Below the pieces are notes generated by a model that saw only the letters and a list, made by a program, of their open reading frames with translations, had not been told where the DNA came from and searched no databases. A program made the position numbers and the translations under genes. Of a DNA stretch of 64,000 bases, positions 8,215 to 16,740 are shown one piece after another. Origin of the DNA: Oscillospiraceae bacterium (GTDB lineage: Bacteria; Bacillota; Clostridia; Oscillospirales; Oscillospiraceae); assembly GCA_030625685.1 (NCBI GenBank), contig DAOUQJ010000001.1, positions 62,001 through 126,000 on the forward strand. Direction: 5' to 3'. Numbering within the stretch: the stretch's first letter is position 1; every line of letters begins with the position of its first letter.

Positions 8215-9018
8215 TTAATCTTCTATGAGACCATTTTGATACACATCATAAAAATGATGGGTCGGTCCGTGCCCTTTCCCAATCGAAAGTGCATGGCGAA
8301 TGGCGGTGGTGATGTATGTTTTTGCGCGCTTCGTCGCATCTAACATGTCTTTTCCATTGGCGAGATTTGCCGCAATGGCGGAAGAGAAGGTGCAACCTGT
8401 GCCGTGGGTGTTTTTTGTATCAATCCGCTCTTGTGGAAACTCAAAAAACTCTTTGCCATCAAAGAGAACATCGGTCGCTTCCCCTGTTTTGTGTCCACCT
8501 TTGACAATCACATTTTGACAGCCCATCTTGTGAATGATGGTTGCCACTCGTTTCATGTCATCAATGGTTTCAATCGTTTCCCCTGTGATCCACTCCGCCT
8601 CAGGAATATTGGGAGTTAACACAGTTGCCACAGGGATGATGCGCGAAATCAAGGTCTGGATGGCATCTGGGTTCATGAGTGGCGCACCGTTTTTGGCAAT
8701 CATCACAGGGTCAACCACAACATGCGCTGGCTGATACTCTTCAAGCTTTTGTGCCACCACTTCCATACACTCGGTGGAAGAGAGCATCCCCACTTTGACC
8801 GCGTCCACTTCGATGTCTTCAAACACCGCATCGAGTTGCTTTGCAATCATCTCGGGCGTAATATCTTGAATATCTATGACACGGCTGGTATTTTCCGCCA
8901 CAACCGAGACAATCGCGGTCATGCCAAATACTCCATGGGCTGAAAAGGCTTTCAAATCGGCTTGTATGCCAGCACCACCACTGCAGTCTGACCCTGCAAT
9001 GCTCAAGGCAGTTTTCAA
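8215..9018 (-). CDS. thiD: Hydroxymethylpyrimidine/phosphomethylpyrimidine kinase
   Basis: A 267-residue ribokinase-fold kinase that phosphorylates HMP and HMP-P in thiamine synthesis; some relatives act on pyridoxine. Motifs are the N-terminal TALSIAGSDCSGGAGIQADL, the substrate region VSVVAENTSRV, the DPVMIAKNG loop and the C-terminal anion hole/catalytic Asp motif NTHGTGCTFSSAIAANLA. Length is typical of ThiD. The ribosome site AGGAGGG precedes the ATG. No TPP riboswitch was found in the 5' region, and no other thiamine genes are nearby, which fits a salvage role or pyridoxine use. Monocistronic with a palindromic terminator just downstream. Confidence 0.95.
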   Translation of the reverse strand: MKTALSIAGSDCSGGAGIQADLKAFSAHGVFGMTAIVSVVAENTSRVIDIQDITPEMIAKQLDAVFEDIEVDAVKVGMLSSTECMEVVAQKLEEYQPAHVVVDPVMIAKNGAPLMNPDAIQTLISRIIPVATVLTPNIPEAEWITGETIETIDDMKRVATIIHKMGCQNVIVKGGHKTGEATDVLFDGKEFFEFPQERIDTKNTHGTGCTFSSAIAANLANGKDMLDATKRAKTYITTAIRHALSIGKGHGPTHHFYDVYQNGLIED

Positions 9019-9166
9019 AACAATCCCTCCTATTTGATTCTCATTTGTATTGTATCACAGCACGAAATCTTTGACAATGACCCCCAAATTCTCACACAAA
9101 GCAAGGCTTTGCTATCCATTTCTCTACCCCAATTTACTTAAAGCGTTCATGCAAACAAAAACGCGC

Positions 9167-9201
9167 CTGACTTTTCGCACCTTCATGGTGCAAAAAGTCA
9201 G
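9167..9201 (-). terminator. Intrinsic terminator of the first DUF975 gene
   Basis: A 15-nt stem CTGACTTTTCGCACC / GGTGCAAAAAGTCAG with one mismatch; the minus-strand transcript ends in a T-run. The same hairpin, slightly diverged, follows the paralog at 10405-10439. Confidence 0.85.
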
Positions 9202-9219
9202 ACACGCTTTCATTCTCAC

Positions 9220-10122
9220 TTATAAATTATCCATGTCCAAAGAAGAGTTTCTATCTTTTGTACGCTCTACTGGCACTGGTTCTTCAACCATAGGGGGTCT
9301 GCTTTTTGGCTCGCTTGGTGCCCCATCATTTGACACAACTTGTTTGCTTTTTCCACTCACATGTTGATAAAACGCTGCCTCGGCAGCACTGATATACGCA
9401 TAGAGCATCAAAAAAGCAATCAGCGTCATAATCCCAGCAATAAATATTGGTAATACAGAAAAATTTATTTGCCAATAAAGCCTACTGAATATAATCCAAA
9501 GATATATAGGGAGCATACACAAAAGAGCCCACCCAATAAAAGTCATGTGCAAATAGAAGAGACTGCCTTTGTTTCCTTTCATCATTTCCTTAGATGCGGC
9601 AATTGCTTCACTGGCGGTCAGTTCTGATCTCTGCTCCATAATATACGGCGTCAACGCGTAAGCATACCTGGCAATCACTCCAGGAATGATCAAAAGCAGT
9701 GTCCACAAAAAAATATATACAAATCTCAATATATGCATGGCAAAAGCACGCCAAAAACGTGAAAATTCAGAAAACAGCATACTTAAACTAACTTGTTCTC
9801 TCTCCACCAAACGCAAATTAAACCGAGCGTAACCAACCGTAATGGCTCCAGCTATCAAAAATATTGCAAGCGAAATCATAAACATTATCGTCAATCCCAC
9901 CGTGTGATCTGCAGTGAATGGTATATTGTAGAAGGTCACACCTGTATAAGCATCACCAATTCCCATTCCTGTATTCGATGGCTCTACATAATCAATATGG
10001 CTAGCAAAGGCATTTCCATTATTGGCGCCTAGCAAAGCACTAATCAAGCCTGTCACCGTAGCCAATCCCCAATAATTCTTTAAACGATCTCTGGCAATCT
10101 TTCTAAAATCTTTTGCAAACAA
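9220..10122 (-). CDS. DUF975 family integral membrane protein (copy 1)
   Basis: About 300 residues with several membrane segments. The N-terminal LFAKDFRKIARDRLKNYWG and central FLWTLLLIIPGVIARYAYAL, followed by EAIAASKEMMKGNKG, are typical of DUF975. The first in-frame GTG lies only 1 nt after GAGGAG, while a TTG three codons later has 10-nt spacing; the same arrangement occurs in the paralog, so TTG is preferred. The hydrophilic C-terminus (SNDGAPSEPKSRPPMVEEP) is nearly identical to that of copy 2. Its upstream promoter and 5' UTR, its coding region and terminator are all duplicated next door. Function of the family is unknown. Confidence 0.85.
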   Translation of the reverse strand: MFAKDFRKIARDRLKNYWGLATVTGLISALLGANNGNAFASHIDYVEPSNTGMGIGDAYTGVTFYNIPFTADHTVGLTIMFMISLAIFLIAGAITVGYARFNLRLVEREQVSLSMLFSEFSRFWRAFAMHILRFVYIFLWTLLLIIPGVIARYAYALTPYIMEQRSELTASEAIAASKEMMKGNKGSLFYLHMTFIGWALLCMLPIYLWIIFSRLYWQINFSVLPIFIAGIMTLIAFLMLYAYISAAEAAFYQHVSGKSKQVVSNDGAPSEPKSRPPMVEEPVPVERTKDRNSSLDMDNL

Positions 10123-10242
10123 TACAGTCACGCTCCTCTATACTATGTCGTTTCCTCCTAGCGTATGAGGCGCATTGCGCTCATATCACAGCACCTATAA
10201 ACTCCCTCAAAAACAGCAAGAATCGACAAACAAACCTTTCCC

Positions 10243-10272
10243 ATTATAACCCATTTATTCTTATTATTTCAA
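10243..10272 (-). promoter_or_regulatory. Promoter of DUF975 copy 1
   Basis: Minus-strand -35 TTGAAA (10272-10267) and -10 TATAAT (10248-10243) with an 18-bp spacer, about 120 bp upstream of the start codon. The transcribed leader contains a block (TTTGTCGATT, then TTGCTGTTT) conserved in the paralog's leader. Confidence 0.7.
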
Positions 10273-10404
10273 TAAAAATTTATATTTTTTATCTATTTTA
10301 TTCATGCTTAAACTAGCAAACAAACACAACCAAATGAAGCACACAAAACCAATCCAAAAAATCTGCTACTCTCCCATCTGCCCGCTTGAGCTCAAAAAAA
10401 GCGC

Positions 10405-10439
10405 CTGACTTCTCACACCCTGATGGTGCAAAAAGTCAG
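10405..10439 (-). terminator. Intrinsic terminator of the second DUF975 gene
   Basis: Imperfect version of the 9167-9201 hairpin, with the minus-strand transcript running into a T-rich stretch. It belongs to the duplicated unit. Confidence 0.75.
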
Positions 10440-10457
10440 ACACGCTTTTATTCTCAC

Positions 10458-11312
10458 TTATAAATTATCCATGTCCAAAGAAGAGCTTCTATCTTTTGTA
10501 CGCTCTACTGGCACTGGTTCTTCAAACATAGGCGGTCTGCTTTGTGGCTCGCTTGGCGCCCCGTCATTTGACACAACTTGTTGGCTCTTTCCACTCACAT
10601 GTCTATAAAACGCTGCTTCCGCTGCATTCATATAGGGAACAACCAAAAACAAGCCAATGCCCCATGTCAAGAAAACACTCAAAAGTATCCAACCAATAAA
10701 AGTCAAATGCAAATAGAAGAGCTCTCCTTTGTGTCCCTTCATCATCTCTTTGGATGCCGCAATGGATTGACTAGCCGTCAAATCAGGTCTCTCCGCCAAC
10801 AGATATGGCGTCATCGCATACGCGTAACTTGCGATGATACCAGGAATAACAAAAAGCAATGCCCACAGAAACACATATAAGCCTCGCAAAAAGTTCATAA
10901 CAAAGGCACGCCAAAACTGTGGAAACTCTGAAAATAAGTCGCCAAATGCAACCTGTACACCATCCACTAAGTATAAATTGAATCTACTATAGCCAACATT
11001 CACTGCACCTGAAATAAAAAATAATACGAGGCTATAAATCGCAATCATCGTGAAAAGCGGAAGCCACATGGCCATAATTTCTGGGGACATCAGCACATCA
11101 TATGAGAATTTAAATATATCAAATATGTTTGGGTCTCCAACTAGCTCCGCATCAACTAACTCAGGATCAATGCTCTGCGAATGATTAAAGTTGACACTGC
11201 CTCCTGTGTTAGCTCCCCCAAGCAATGTAGCAACAAAACCAGTGAAAATAGCAAGCCACCACTTATTGCGCAGCGAGTCTCTAGCAACCTTTCTAAAATC
11301 TTTTGCAAACAA
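10458..11312 (-). CDS. DUF975 family integral membrane protein (copy 2)
   Basis: About 284 residues, paralogous along its whole length to the adjacent DUF975 gene: same N-terminus (LFAKDFRKVARDSLRNKWW), same core (FLWALLFVIPGIIASYAYAM, SKEMMKGHKGELFYLHLTF) and nearly the same hydrophilic tail. A TTG 10 nt after AAGGAG is preferred over the GTG that abuts the ribosome site, as for copy 1. The region between the first two membrane segments is the most diverged (a residue-rich loop with FNHSQSIDPELVDAELVG here). The pair arose by tandem duplication including regulatory sequences. Function unknown. Confidence 0.85.
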   Translation of the reverse strand: MFAKDFRKVARDSLRNKWWLAIFTGFVATLLGGANTGGSVNFNHSQSIDPELVDAELVGDPNIFDIFKFSYDVLMSPEIMAMWLPLFTMIAIYSLVLFFISGAVNVGYSRFNLYLVDGVQVAFGDLFSEFPQFWRAFVMNFLRGLYVFLWALLFVIPGIIASYAYAMTPYLLAERPDLTASQSIAASKEMMKGHKGELFYLHLTFIGWILLSVFLTWGIGLFLVVPYMNAAEAAFYRHVSGKSQQVVSNDGAPSEPQSRPPMFEEPVPVERTKDRSSSLDMDNL

Positions 11313-11431
11313 AATAGTCACGCTCCTTTATAGTATGTCGTTTCTTACTAGCCTATGAATCTCACGGCACTGGTATCACAACGAGTAAAAAATCTCACCA
11401 AACAGCAAAAATCGACAAATAAACCTTTGCC

Positions 11432-11460
11432 ATTATAACGCAAGCACCCACTCTTTTCAA
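11432..11460 (-). promoter_or_regulatory. Promoter of DUF975 copy 2
   Basis: Minus-strand -35 TTGAAA (11460-11455) and -10 TATAAT (11437-11432) with a 17-bp spacer. It is followed by a leader of about 110 nt sharing blocks with the copy 1 leader. The remaining 240 bp up to the next gene show no other recognisable feature. Confidence 0.72.
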
Positions 11461-11705
11461 GAAAAAACTTGCAATTATCGTGCATGTCACAATTCAGCAA
11501 AACCCTTACGGAAAAATCTCTCTCAGAAAGCCTCCTCATAGAGCCTTATCTCAAAATCACGTCCTTTTCCTTGCGCCCATTTCCGATGTTTCACTTCTCT
11601 TTTATGTCAATTTGCACACAATTTTTGTATGTTTTTGACAAACAGCATCCTTTGTGTTATATTTATATTGTAAAATTTGCAATATAAAGATTGGAGGAGA
11701 ACACT

Positions 11706-11918
11706 ATGAAAGCATTCATCAATCGAGTTATGAACTCTGCCAAAAACTATACCCTTTGGGACTTCACCATGCTGAAACTCGGGCTCATTTTCCTCGGCAT
11801 CTTATTCGGTGCATATTTTGCTGAATTCTTCTTGGCGAACATTCTCATCGTCTGGTGTATCTTCGCCATCTGTTATCTTGGCATTTTGCTAAGAACCTTC
11901 GGCAAAAAGAATGCGTAA
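11706..11918 (+). CDS. Small two-TM membrane protein
   Basis: A 70-residue protein starting at an ATG preceded by GGAGGAG. An amphipathic N-terminus (KAFINRVMNSAKNYTLWDF) is followed by two hydrophobic segments (LGLIFLGILFGAYFAEFF and ILIVWCIFAICYLGILL) and a basic end. A clear paralog is encoded at 34064 (MKRFIEKTMNNAKRYTLFDY). Proteins of this size and pattern occur in many clostridia without assigned function. A strong terminator follows about 60 bp downstream, so it is monocistronic. Confidence 0.85.
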   Translation: MKAFINRVMNSAKNYTLWDFTMLKLGLIFLGILFGAYFAEFFLANILIVWCIFAICYLGILLRTFGKKNA

Positions 11919-11981
11919 ACCGCTCGTTTGATACAGCAGCGCAAACTCAATGTCATATCTTCCTATTCTCTATTAAAACAT

Positions 11982-12022
11982 AAAACTCTGCCAAAGCAAA
12001 CATACTGTTTTGGCAGAGTTTT
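11982..12022 (+). terminator. Intrinsic terminator
   Basis: Exact 14-nt arms AAAACTCTGCCAAA / TTTGGCAGAGTTTT followed by further T residues. It ends the small membrane protein transcript and could also stop the GNAT gene transcript from the other side. Confidence 0.85.
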
Positions 12023-12096
12023 TTCGTTTTCTCAAAAGACGGTGCCGATGCCTTTTCCTAAAGCGCAACACACAGCCTCCCCATGTTTGAAACGGT

Positions 12097-12678
12097 TTAG
12101 CTCTCTTTCGCTTCCTCTTCCACTTGTTTAATAAACAAAGGCAAAAATGGGGCAAAGAGCGGGGTAGCGAGCACCGCCCAAAGACTTTTGATCTCCTCAA
12201 AAGTAACGGTATCATTTCCATGTATCAGAATTTCATTTCTCACACCGTAATCTTCTGTGAAAATGCCTGTTTCACGATATCCATTTTTCTCATAAAACTG
12301 CTTGCGCTTCACCCTTTGCGTATAGTTTTCTGCCGATGAATCAAGCGCTTCAATGCAGAGAATCATTCTGTCATTGGGTCGAGAATTTTGTATGGAATCT
12401 AAAATAAAACTGCCATACCCATCTTGTCTTTTCGCTGAATCGATGGCAAGATACAGCACAAAGGTCATATCCCGTTTGTGAATTAAATAAGTAAAGCCAA
12501 CGAGCACTTCATTGTCGTATATGCCCAAAAAGTCAATGTCATTAGAATCAGAACGAAACCGCAATACCCACAAAGGCACACGCTGATCTTTCGGAAAGGC
12601 CTCTTCATAGATTTCCTTGACTGTGTCATACGCTTCTGATGGTTTTGTAATTGGTTTTGATGTCAAAAATCGCTTCAT
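12097..12678 (-). CDS. GNAT family N-acetyltransferase
   Basis: A 193-residue protein with a GNAT core: beta strand and substrate region (VLVGFTYLIHKRDMTFVLYL), an acetyl-CoA-binding region reduced to AIDSAKRQDGYGSFILDSI (instead of the usual Q/RxxGxG/A, here RQDGYGS), and the later KRKQFYEKNGYRETGIF. The C-terminus (ATPLFAPFLPLFIKQVEEEA) is an additional hydrophobic helix. The ribosome site is weak (GGAGGCAATACAG). The acceptor substrate cannot be predicted. Monocistronic. Confidence 0.82.
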   Translation of the reverse strand: MKRFLTSKPITKPSEAYDTVKEIYEEAFPKDQRVPLWVLRFRSDSNDIDFLGIYDNEVLVGFTYLIHKRDMTFVLYLAIDSAKRQDGYGSFILDSIQNSRPNDRMILCIEALDSSAENYTQRVKRKQFYEKNGYRETGIFTEDYGVRNEILIHGNDTVTFEEIKSLWAVLATPLFAPFLPLFIKQVEEEAKES

Positions 12679-12945
12679 CTGTATTGCCTCCTTAAGGAAA
12701 CATCAATATAATTATAGTATATCATACCATAGCAATGGTTACAGTAGAACACATCTTCTCGTGAGCTAAGCGTTTTCTACAAAGTCACAGTTTTTCTTTT
12801 AAGCACTGTTCTTTGATATGAGATAAGATGCAAATGTTTCTGCAAAAGAACACCCCTTTGGCTAACCTTTCCCCTCCAATAGAGAAAGCCTACCTTTCAA
12901 AAAACTCGCCTCAATTTCATTGCGTTTCACCGTTTCCATTGCGTA

Positions 12946-13419
12946 TCAAAAAGTATCTGACCATCCGCCTTTTTCTTCTATTTTCACCGCACAGGTCTCA
13001 CGTAAAAACAAAATCATGTCCATCTTGTTTTCACCGATGATTTCATAGCGATAGGTGTCATCAAAGATATAGCCATTTTCACTGATGGAAAACTCAGCCA
13101 CAGGGTTGTTGTCACTGACAAAATAAACCTCATATAAATTGGTGTCACTAGGATGCGTCCTGCCACGATCCACGGTATCTATGCGCACCGACATATTTTC
13201 TAATATATGCACGATGCTTTGTCGCTCATCCTCTGTAAAGTTAACGCACTTGCTATGTGTCCACTTCCTGACAACAGCATAGCAATATTGATTTTGGTCA
13301 TTGGTGTCAACACGAAATAATTTGACCGCATTTCGTGGCGTCATATAATACGCAGCTATCACAAAAACCAAGATAAGAATACCTAAAAAATATAGTTTGT
13401 ATTTCGTTTTTTGTTTCAT
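12946..13419 (-). CDS. Membrane-anchored hypothetical protein
   Basis: A 157-residue protein with one N-terminal signal anchor (LYFLGILILVFVIAAYYM) and an extracytoplasmic alpha/beta domain. Visible features are two cysteines (YCYAVVRKWTHSKCVNF), the segment LYEVYFVSDNNPVAEFSIS and GYIFDDTYRYEIIGENKM. No known motif was recognised. No good ribosome site is obvious apart from GGAGACGCGTTT. It lies between two acetyltransferase genes without sign of an operon. Confidence 0.7.
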   Translation of the reverse strand: MKQKTKYKLYFLGILILVFVIAAYYMTPRNAVKLFRVDTNDQNQYCYAVVRKWTHSKCVNFTEDERQSIVHILENMSVRIDTVDRGRTHPSDTNLYEVYFVSDNNPVAEFSISENGYIFDDTYRYEIIGENKMDMILFLRETCAVKIEEKGGWSDTF

Positions 13420-13623
13420 AAACGCGTCTCCAATTTGTTAATATTTACTATTATATCAAAAAATAGAGAAAGTTCAACAAACCAATCATCCTATAAACAC
13501 CAAATGTTTATAGGTAACCGAAAAGCCAAAAACAAATCTGTACCACCACGCCTAGCACAATCTGTTACAACGTGAGCAGTCACTCTTTCGCAGTGACGAC
13601 CAAAACAAGAGGGAGAAAACCCA

Positions 13624-14148
13624 ATGCAACACATCAAGATAAGACAAGAGCGAGAAAGTGACGCCACCCAAGTGTATGAAGTGGTGAAAAACGCCTTTGC
13701 CTCCGCCCCCTTTTCTGACCATGACGAACACAATCTCGTGACTCGCCTCAAAACTTCACATGCTTTCATTCCTGCACTTTCCATCGTCGCCGAACTGGAT
13801 AGCAAAATTGTCGGACACATTCTATTTACCAAGATAACCATTGGGGACAAACCCGCTTTGGCGCTTGCTCCTGTGTCAGTCGATCCCACGCATCAGTCCC
13901 AAGGCATTGGCGCAAGCCTCATAAACGCAGGACACAAAGTAGCAAAAGCTCTAGGCTACCGCGCCATCGTGGTGTTGGGGCACGAAGCCTATTATCCCAA
14001 GTTCGGTTATGTGAAAGCGAGTGCCTACAAAATTGCAGCGCCCTTTGACGTGCCAGATGAAAATTTCATGGTCTTGGCACTATCTGAAGATGCCCTCAAA
14101 AACTATAGGGGCATGGTGTCCTACGCGCCAGAATTTTTTGAAGCATGA
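13624..14148 (+). CDS. GNAT family N-acetyltransferase (YhbS-like)
   Basis: A 174-residue acetyltransferase starting MQHIKIRQERESDATQVYEV. It has the acetyl-CoA-binding motif VDPTHQSQGIGASLINAGHK (Q-x-x-G-x-G/A type) followed by ALGYRAIVVLGHEAYYPKFG, the hallmark of the COG3153 (YhbS-like) group. Its ribosome site is GAGGGAG. The group is predicted to acetylate small molecules or proteins, with the substrate unknown. A strong terminator lies about 160 bp downstream; the gap holds nothing recognisable. Confidence 0.9.
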   Translation: MQHIKIRQERESDATQVYEVVKNAFASAPFSDHDEHNLVTRLKTSHAFIPALSIVAELDSKIVGHILFTKITIGDKPALALAPVSVDPTHQSQGIGASLINAGHKVAKALGYRAIVVLGHEAYYPKFGYVKASAYKIAAPFDVPDENFMVLALSEDALKNYRGMVSYAPEFFEA

Positions 14149-14306
14149 TAAGAGAAAAGATATGGCACAATTTCGGTATTTTTTGTCTTTCGTGCAACGA
14201 TAGCCATGTGCTCATATAATCTCAATTCTCTACAAATAACCTCAGCCCCGCATATAAACAGCTCTATTATCAAAACTTCGCACAGTACTCCTATATTAAA
14301 ACCTTC

Positions 14307-14341
14307 AAAAAAGTAACCATGAACATCATGGTTACTTTTTT
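14307..14341. terminator. Bidirectional intrinsic terminator
   Basis: Exact 15-nt arms (14307-14321 and 14327-14341) with a 5-nt loop, A6 on one side and T6 on the other, between convergent acetyltransferase and dinB genes. Confidence 0.88.
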
Positions 14342-14487
14342 GATACATACCAATCAACAGAACGTCACTCCCACAGCGCCCGAACCTACGAGCCCCTCTG
14401 CAATGGGGAAATCATACAATACCCAAACTACTTTTAACTTACCTCGCCGCCGTCTACTCACCTAGGGCAACACTCCCCCCGCACTTC

Positions 14488-15723
14488 TCATCGTCTGCCC
14501 CCTGGCATCACCAATTCATGTGAACTGTGTTTTGGCATCTTGATGTCTCCAAGCAAGGTAGCCGCATAAATGGCGTGTTTGCCAAATCGGTTTCGAATTT
14601 CCTCCACCGTGTCTTCCACTTTCATTCTGCGGTCGCGCCGTTTGTGGTCAATGTAAAGGCTCATTTGCTCTGGCTCACCCTTGGCAACAAGCCCAATGGC
14701 ACGCACTGTAACAGAGCGCACTGACCCATTCCACGCATACTGCTTATGAAATAGCGCTCTGGCTTTTGTTGCAATTTCCACTGCACTTTGGGTTGGCAGT
14801 TCCAGTTTCCCCTGATATTGTTTGATAAACAAACTGGCATCTCGCACGGTAATTTGCACCCCTTGGGCTTCCAACCCATGTAAGCGCAATTTGTGCGCAA
14901 TGTCTTGGGTGAGCTCTAACATCACTTTCCAAACTTCCTCTTCTGAAATCAGATCAGACGTGCAGGTAATCCCATGCCCGATAGACATAATAGGGGCAAC
15001 CGTCCCTTCTTTTTTCACCACAGATTGATCTCTTCCGTTTGCGAAATTCCAGAGCATAATGCCATTCACACCTAAGCGTCTTTTGAGAAAATCAGGCGAA
15101 GCTTTGGCAATATCGCCAATGGTACGAATGGCATACTGCCCAAGTTTTTTCGTCGTGGCTCTGCCACAATATAAAAGATCAGAAGCAGGCAGTGACCAAA
15201 CATCTTTCTCCATGCTTTCCTTGGTGATGACCGTTGTCGCATTTGGCTTTTGCATGTCACTACCCAATTTGGCAAAGACTTTGTTGTAAGACACCCCAAC
15301 ACTGACCGTGAGCCCCAGTTCCTCTTCCATTTCTTTGCGTATGCGATCCGCAATTTCCTTGCCATCCCCAAACAAATGGCAACTTCCTGTGACATCCAGC
15401 CAGCACTCATCCATGCCAAAGGGCTCAATTTGATCGGTATACCTACCATAAATCTCTCTGGCAAGCTTGCCATATTTCAAATATTGGCCATACTGGGGTT
15501 TCACCAAGATGAGATTCGGACATCTCTGTTTGGCTTCCCAATTGACCATTCCTGTTTTCACCCCAGCTTTTTTGGCAAGTTCTGATTTGGCCAGCACAAT
15601 GCCATGCCTTTCCTCTGTGCTGCCGCAAACCGCCACCGCCTTTCCTTGCAAGTTGGGGTCAAGCATCATTTCCACAGAGGCATAAAAGGAATTTAAGTCG
15701 CTGTGCAAAATACAACGATCCAT
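14488..15723 (-). CDS. dinB: Y-family DNA polymerase IV
   Basis: A 411-residue translesion polymerase. ATG 15723 (MDRCILHSDLNSFYASVEMM) follows GAGTGAGG and starts the canonical N-terminus with the first metal-binding Asp; eight upstream codons are not needed. The second carboxylate pair is in IEPFGMDECWLDVTGS. SVGVSYNKVFAKLGSDMQKP and the later helix-hairpin-helix region (TIGDIAKASPDFLKRRLGVNG) follow, then the little finger domain. It lacks an obvious C-terminal beta-clamp motif that I can name with certainty. It is divergent from a small conserved gene across a LexA-like palindrome, so SOS control is likely. Confidence 0.95.
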   Translation of the reverse strand: MDRCILHSDLNSFYASVEMMLDPNLQGKAVAVCGSTEERHGIVLAKSELAKKAGVKTGMVNWEAKQRCPNLILVKPQYGQYLKYGKLAREIYGRYTDQIEPFGMDECWLDVTGSCHLFGDGKEIADRIRKEMEEELGLTVSVGVSYNKVFAKLGSDMQKPNATTVITKESMEKDVWSLPASDLLYCGRATTKKLGQYAIRTIGDIAKASPDFLKRRLGVNGIMLWNFANGRDQSVVKKEGTVAPIMSIGHGITCTSDLISEEEVWKVMLELTQDIAHKLRLHGLEAQGVQITVRDASLFIKQYQGKLELPTQSAVEIATKARALFHKQYAWNGSVRSVTVRAIGLVAKGEPEQMSLYIDHKRRDRRMKVEDTVEEIRNRFGKHAIYAATLLGDIKMPKHSSHELVMPGGRR

Positions 15724-15798
15724 CCTCACTCCCCCATTGACAAACAATTTTGTCTCATATATACTAACTTAAAACATCTGTTCTATTTTTTATAATAT

Positions 15799-15812
15799 CG
15801 AACATACATTCC
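15799..15812. promoter_or_regulatory. Candidate LexA (SOS) box between dinB and a divergent gene
   Basis: CGAACATACATTCC matches the Gram-positive LexA consensus CGAACRNRYGTTYG at 12 of 14 positions. It lies in the short divergent promoter region, 76 bp from the dinB start and 40 bp from the other start. A partly symmetric copy (GGAATTTGTTCC) follows about 10 bp later. Confidence 0.5.
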
Positions 15813-15852
15813 ATTGTCAAGTGGAATTTGTTCCAAATAAGGAGTGAACACC

Positions 15853-16134
15853 ATGACAGCGAAAAGAACCTATGTCGCCGTTGTTGCCACCTTTGATGCC
15901 GAGGGGCAAATGATGCCAAAAGAAATCATATGGGAAGACGGGCGCAAATTTTCCATTGACCGCGTGACAGACGTGCGTCAAGCACCTGCCATCCGCTCTG
16001 GTGGACAAGGCGAACGCTACACCATCCACGTATTGGGCAGAGAAAGTTATCTCTTCTTTGAGCGTAGCGTTGCCAAAACAGGCAGCCACATTGGCAAATG
16101 GTTCGTCGAACCCAAACGAGTCGTATTGCAATAA
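15853..16134 (+). CDS. Small conserved protein divergent from dinB
   Basis: A 93-residue protein; ATG 15853 follows AAGGAG with 9-nt spacing. Sequence features are VAVVATFDAEGQMMPKEIIW, FSIDRVTDVRQAPAIRSGGQ and GRESYLFFERS, an all-beta pattern with a conserved EDGRKFSIDRV core. I recall similar small proteins next to Y-family polymerases in other Firmicutes, but cannot name a family with certainty. It is not YolD-like. The shared divergent promoter with a LexA-like box suggests DNA-damage induction. Function unknown. Confidence 0.8.
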   Translation: MTAKRTYVAVVATFDAEGQMMPKEIIWEDGRKFSIDRVTDVRQAPAIRSGGQGERYTIHVLGRESYLFFERSVAKTGSHIGKWFVEPKRVVLQ

Positions 16135-16216
16135 AAATCCCAACACATCTCCAAGCATACTATTTCCTGCCCCATTTAAGCCATTGCAAAGCTACCATCT
16201 TTAAAAAAATCCTGCT

Positions 16217-16267
16217 CCCATGAATAGCGCCGTTTTCCCTTGCAAACTATCTATTCATGGGATTTTT
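16217..16267 (+). terminator. Intrinsic terminator
   Basis: Arms CCCATGAATAG (16217-16227) and CTATTCATGGG (16251-16261) followed by ATTTTTTATC; the loop is 23 nt. Confidence 0.75.
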
Positions 16268-16370
16268 TATCCCTTCGTGTGACAACTTTCTTCAACCTTC
16301 GACCCTCTCCTTGCACAAAACAGAGTATACTTTCCACATAGTGGCATTTCTTCCACCCCCTCCATAAACT

Positions 16371-16421
16371 AAAGTTTACATAAACTTTTACGTCATTGAA
16401 AATGGTATCTATTTTGTATAA
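16371..16421 (+). promoter_or_regulatory. Palindrome and candidate promoter of the DUF6514-like gene
   Basis: An 18-bp perfect palindrome AAAGTTTA-CA-TAAACTTT (16371-16388) is followed closely by TTGAAA, a 17-bp spacer and TAAAAT. The spacing suits a repressor or activator site just upstream of the -35. The rest of the 360-bp gap between genes holds only the terminator before it. Confidence 0.45.
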
Positions 16422-16497
16422 AATACTACAATGAACGATAAATCGATGAACGATATCTATAGAAATATACAATGACGAATAGCAAAGGAGAATGGTT

Positions 16498-16734
16498 ATG
16501 GAACACTTACACCCAATTAAATATCTCATGTCAAGCTTCAAGTGCAAGACACACGGCGCAGAAGACGCCACTGTCTATGGCATCAAAACACCTGATCATC
16601 ACCCTGATTCAGTTGTATTCGAAGATCTTGGCACAAACAAAGAATTTGTTGAATCCTTTCTTCATCTCATCAATAAAGAAGGCGTTTCCCCAAGTCAGCT
16701 TCTTTATGTAGTAGAAGATTGTATTGCATACTGA
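16498..16734 (+). CDS. Small DUF6514-like protein
   Basis: A 78-residue protein; ATG 16498 is 9 nt after AAAGGAG, while another ATG two codons earlier is too close. The sequence has the order YGIKTPDHHPDSVVFEDLG, FVESFLHLINKEGVSPSQLL and a terminal VVEDCI. This resembles the small clostridial DUF6514 family (YGI ... DIS ... V..L...... P.HL.DV.EDF). No membrane segment is visible. It is flanked upstream by a palindromic promoter and downstream by an unusually long perfect hairpin. Function unknown. Confidence 0.72.
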   Translation: MEHLHPIKYLMSSFKCKTHGAEDATVYGIKTPDHHPDSVVFEDLGTNKEFVESFLHLINKEGVSPSQLLYVVEDCIAY

Positions 16735-16740
16735 GATTGC

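Noticed and set aside
9019-9166. Possible TPP riboswitch upstream of thiD
   Set aside because: The conserved CTGAGA and related core segments are missing.
16251-16571. 106-codon minus-strand ORF upstream of the DUF6514-like gene
   Set aside because: It overlaps the promoter, palindrome and start of the plus-strand gene, has no ribosome site and gives a mixed Cys/Ile/His composition.
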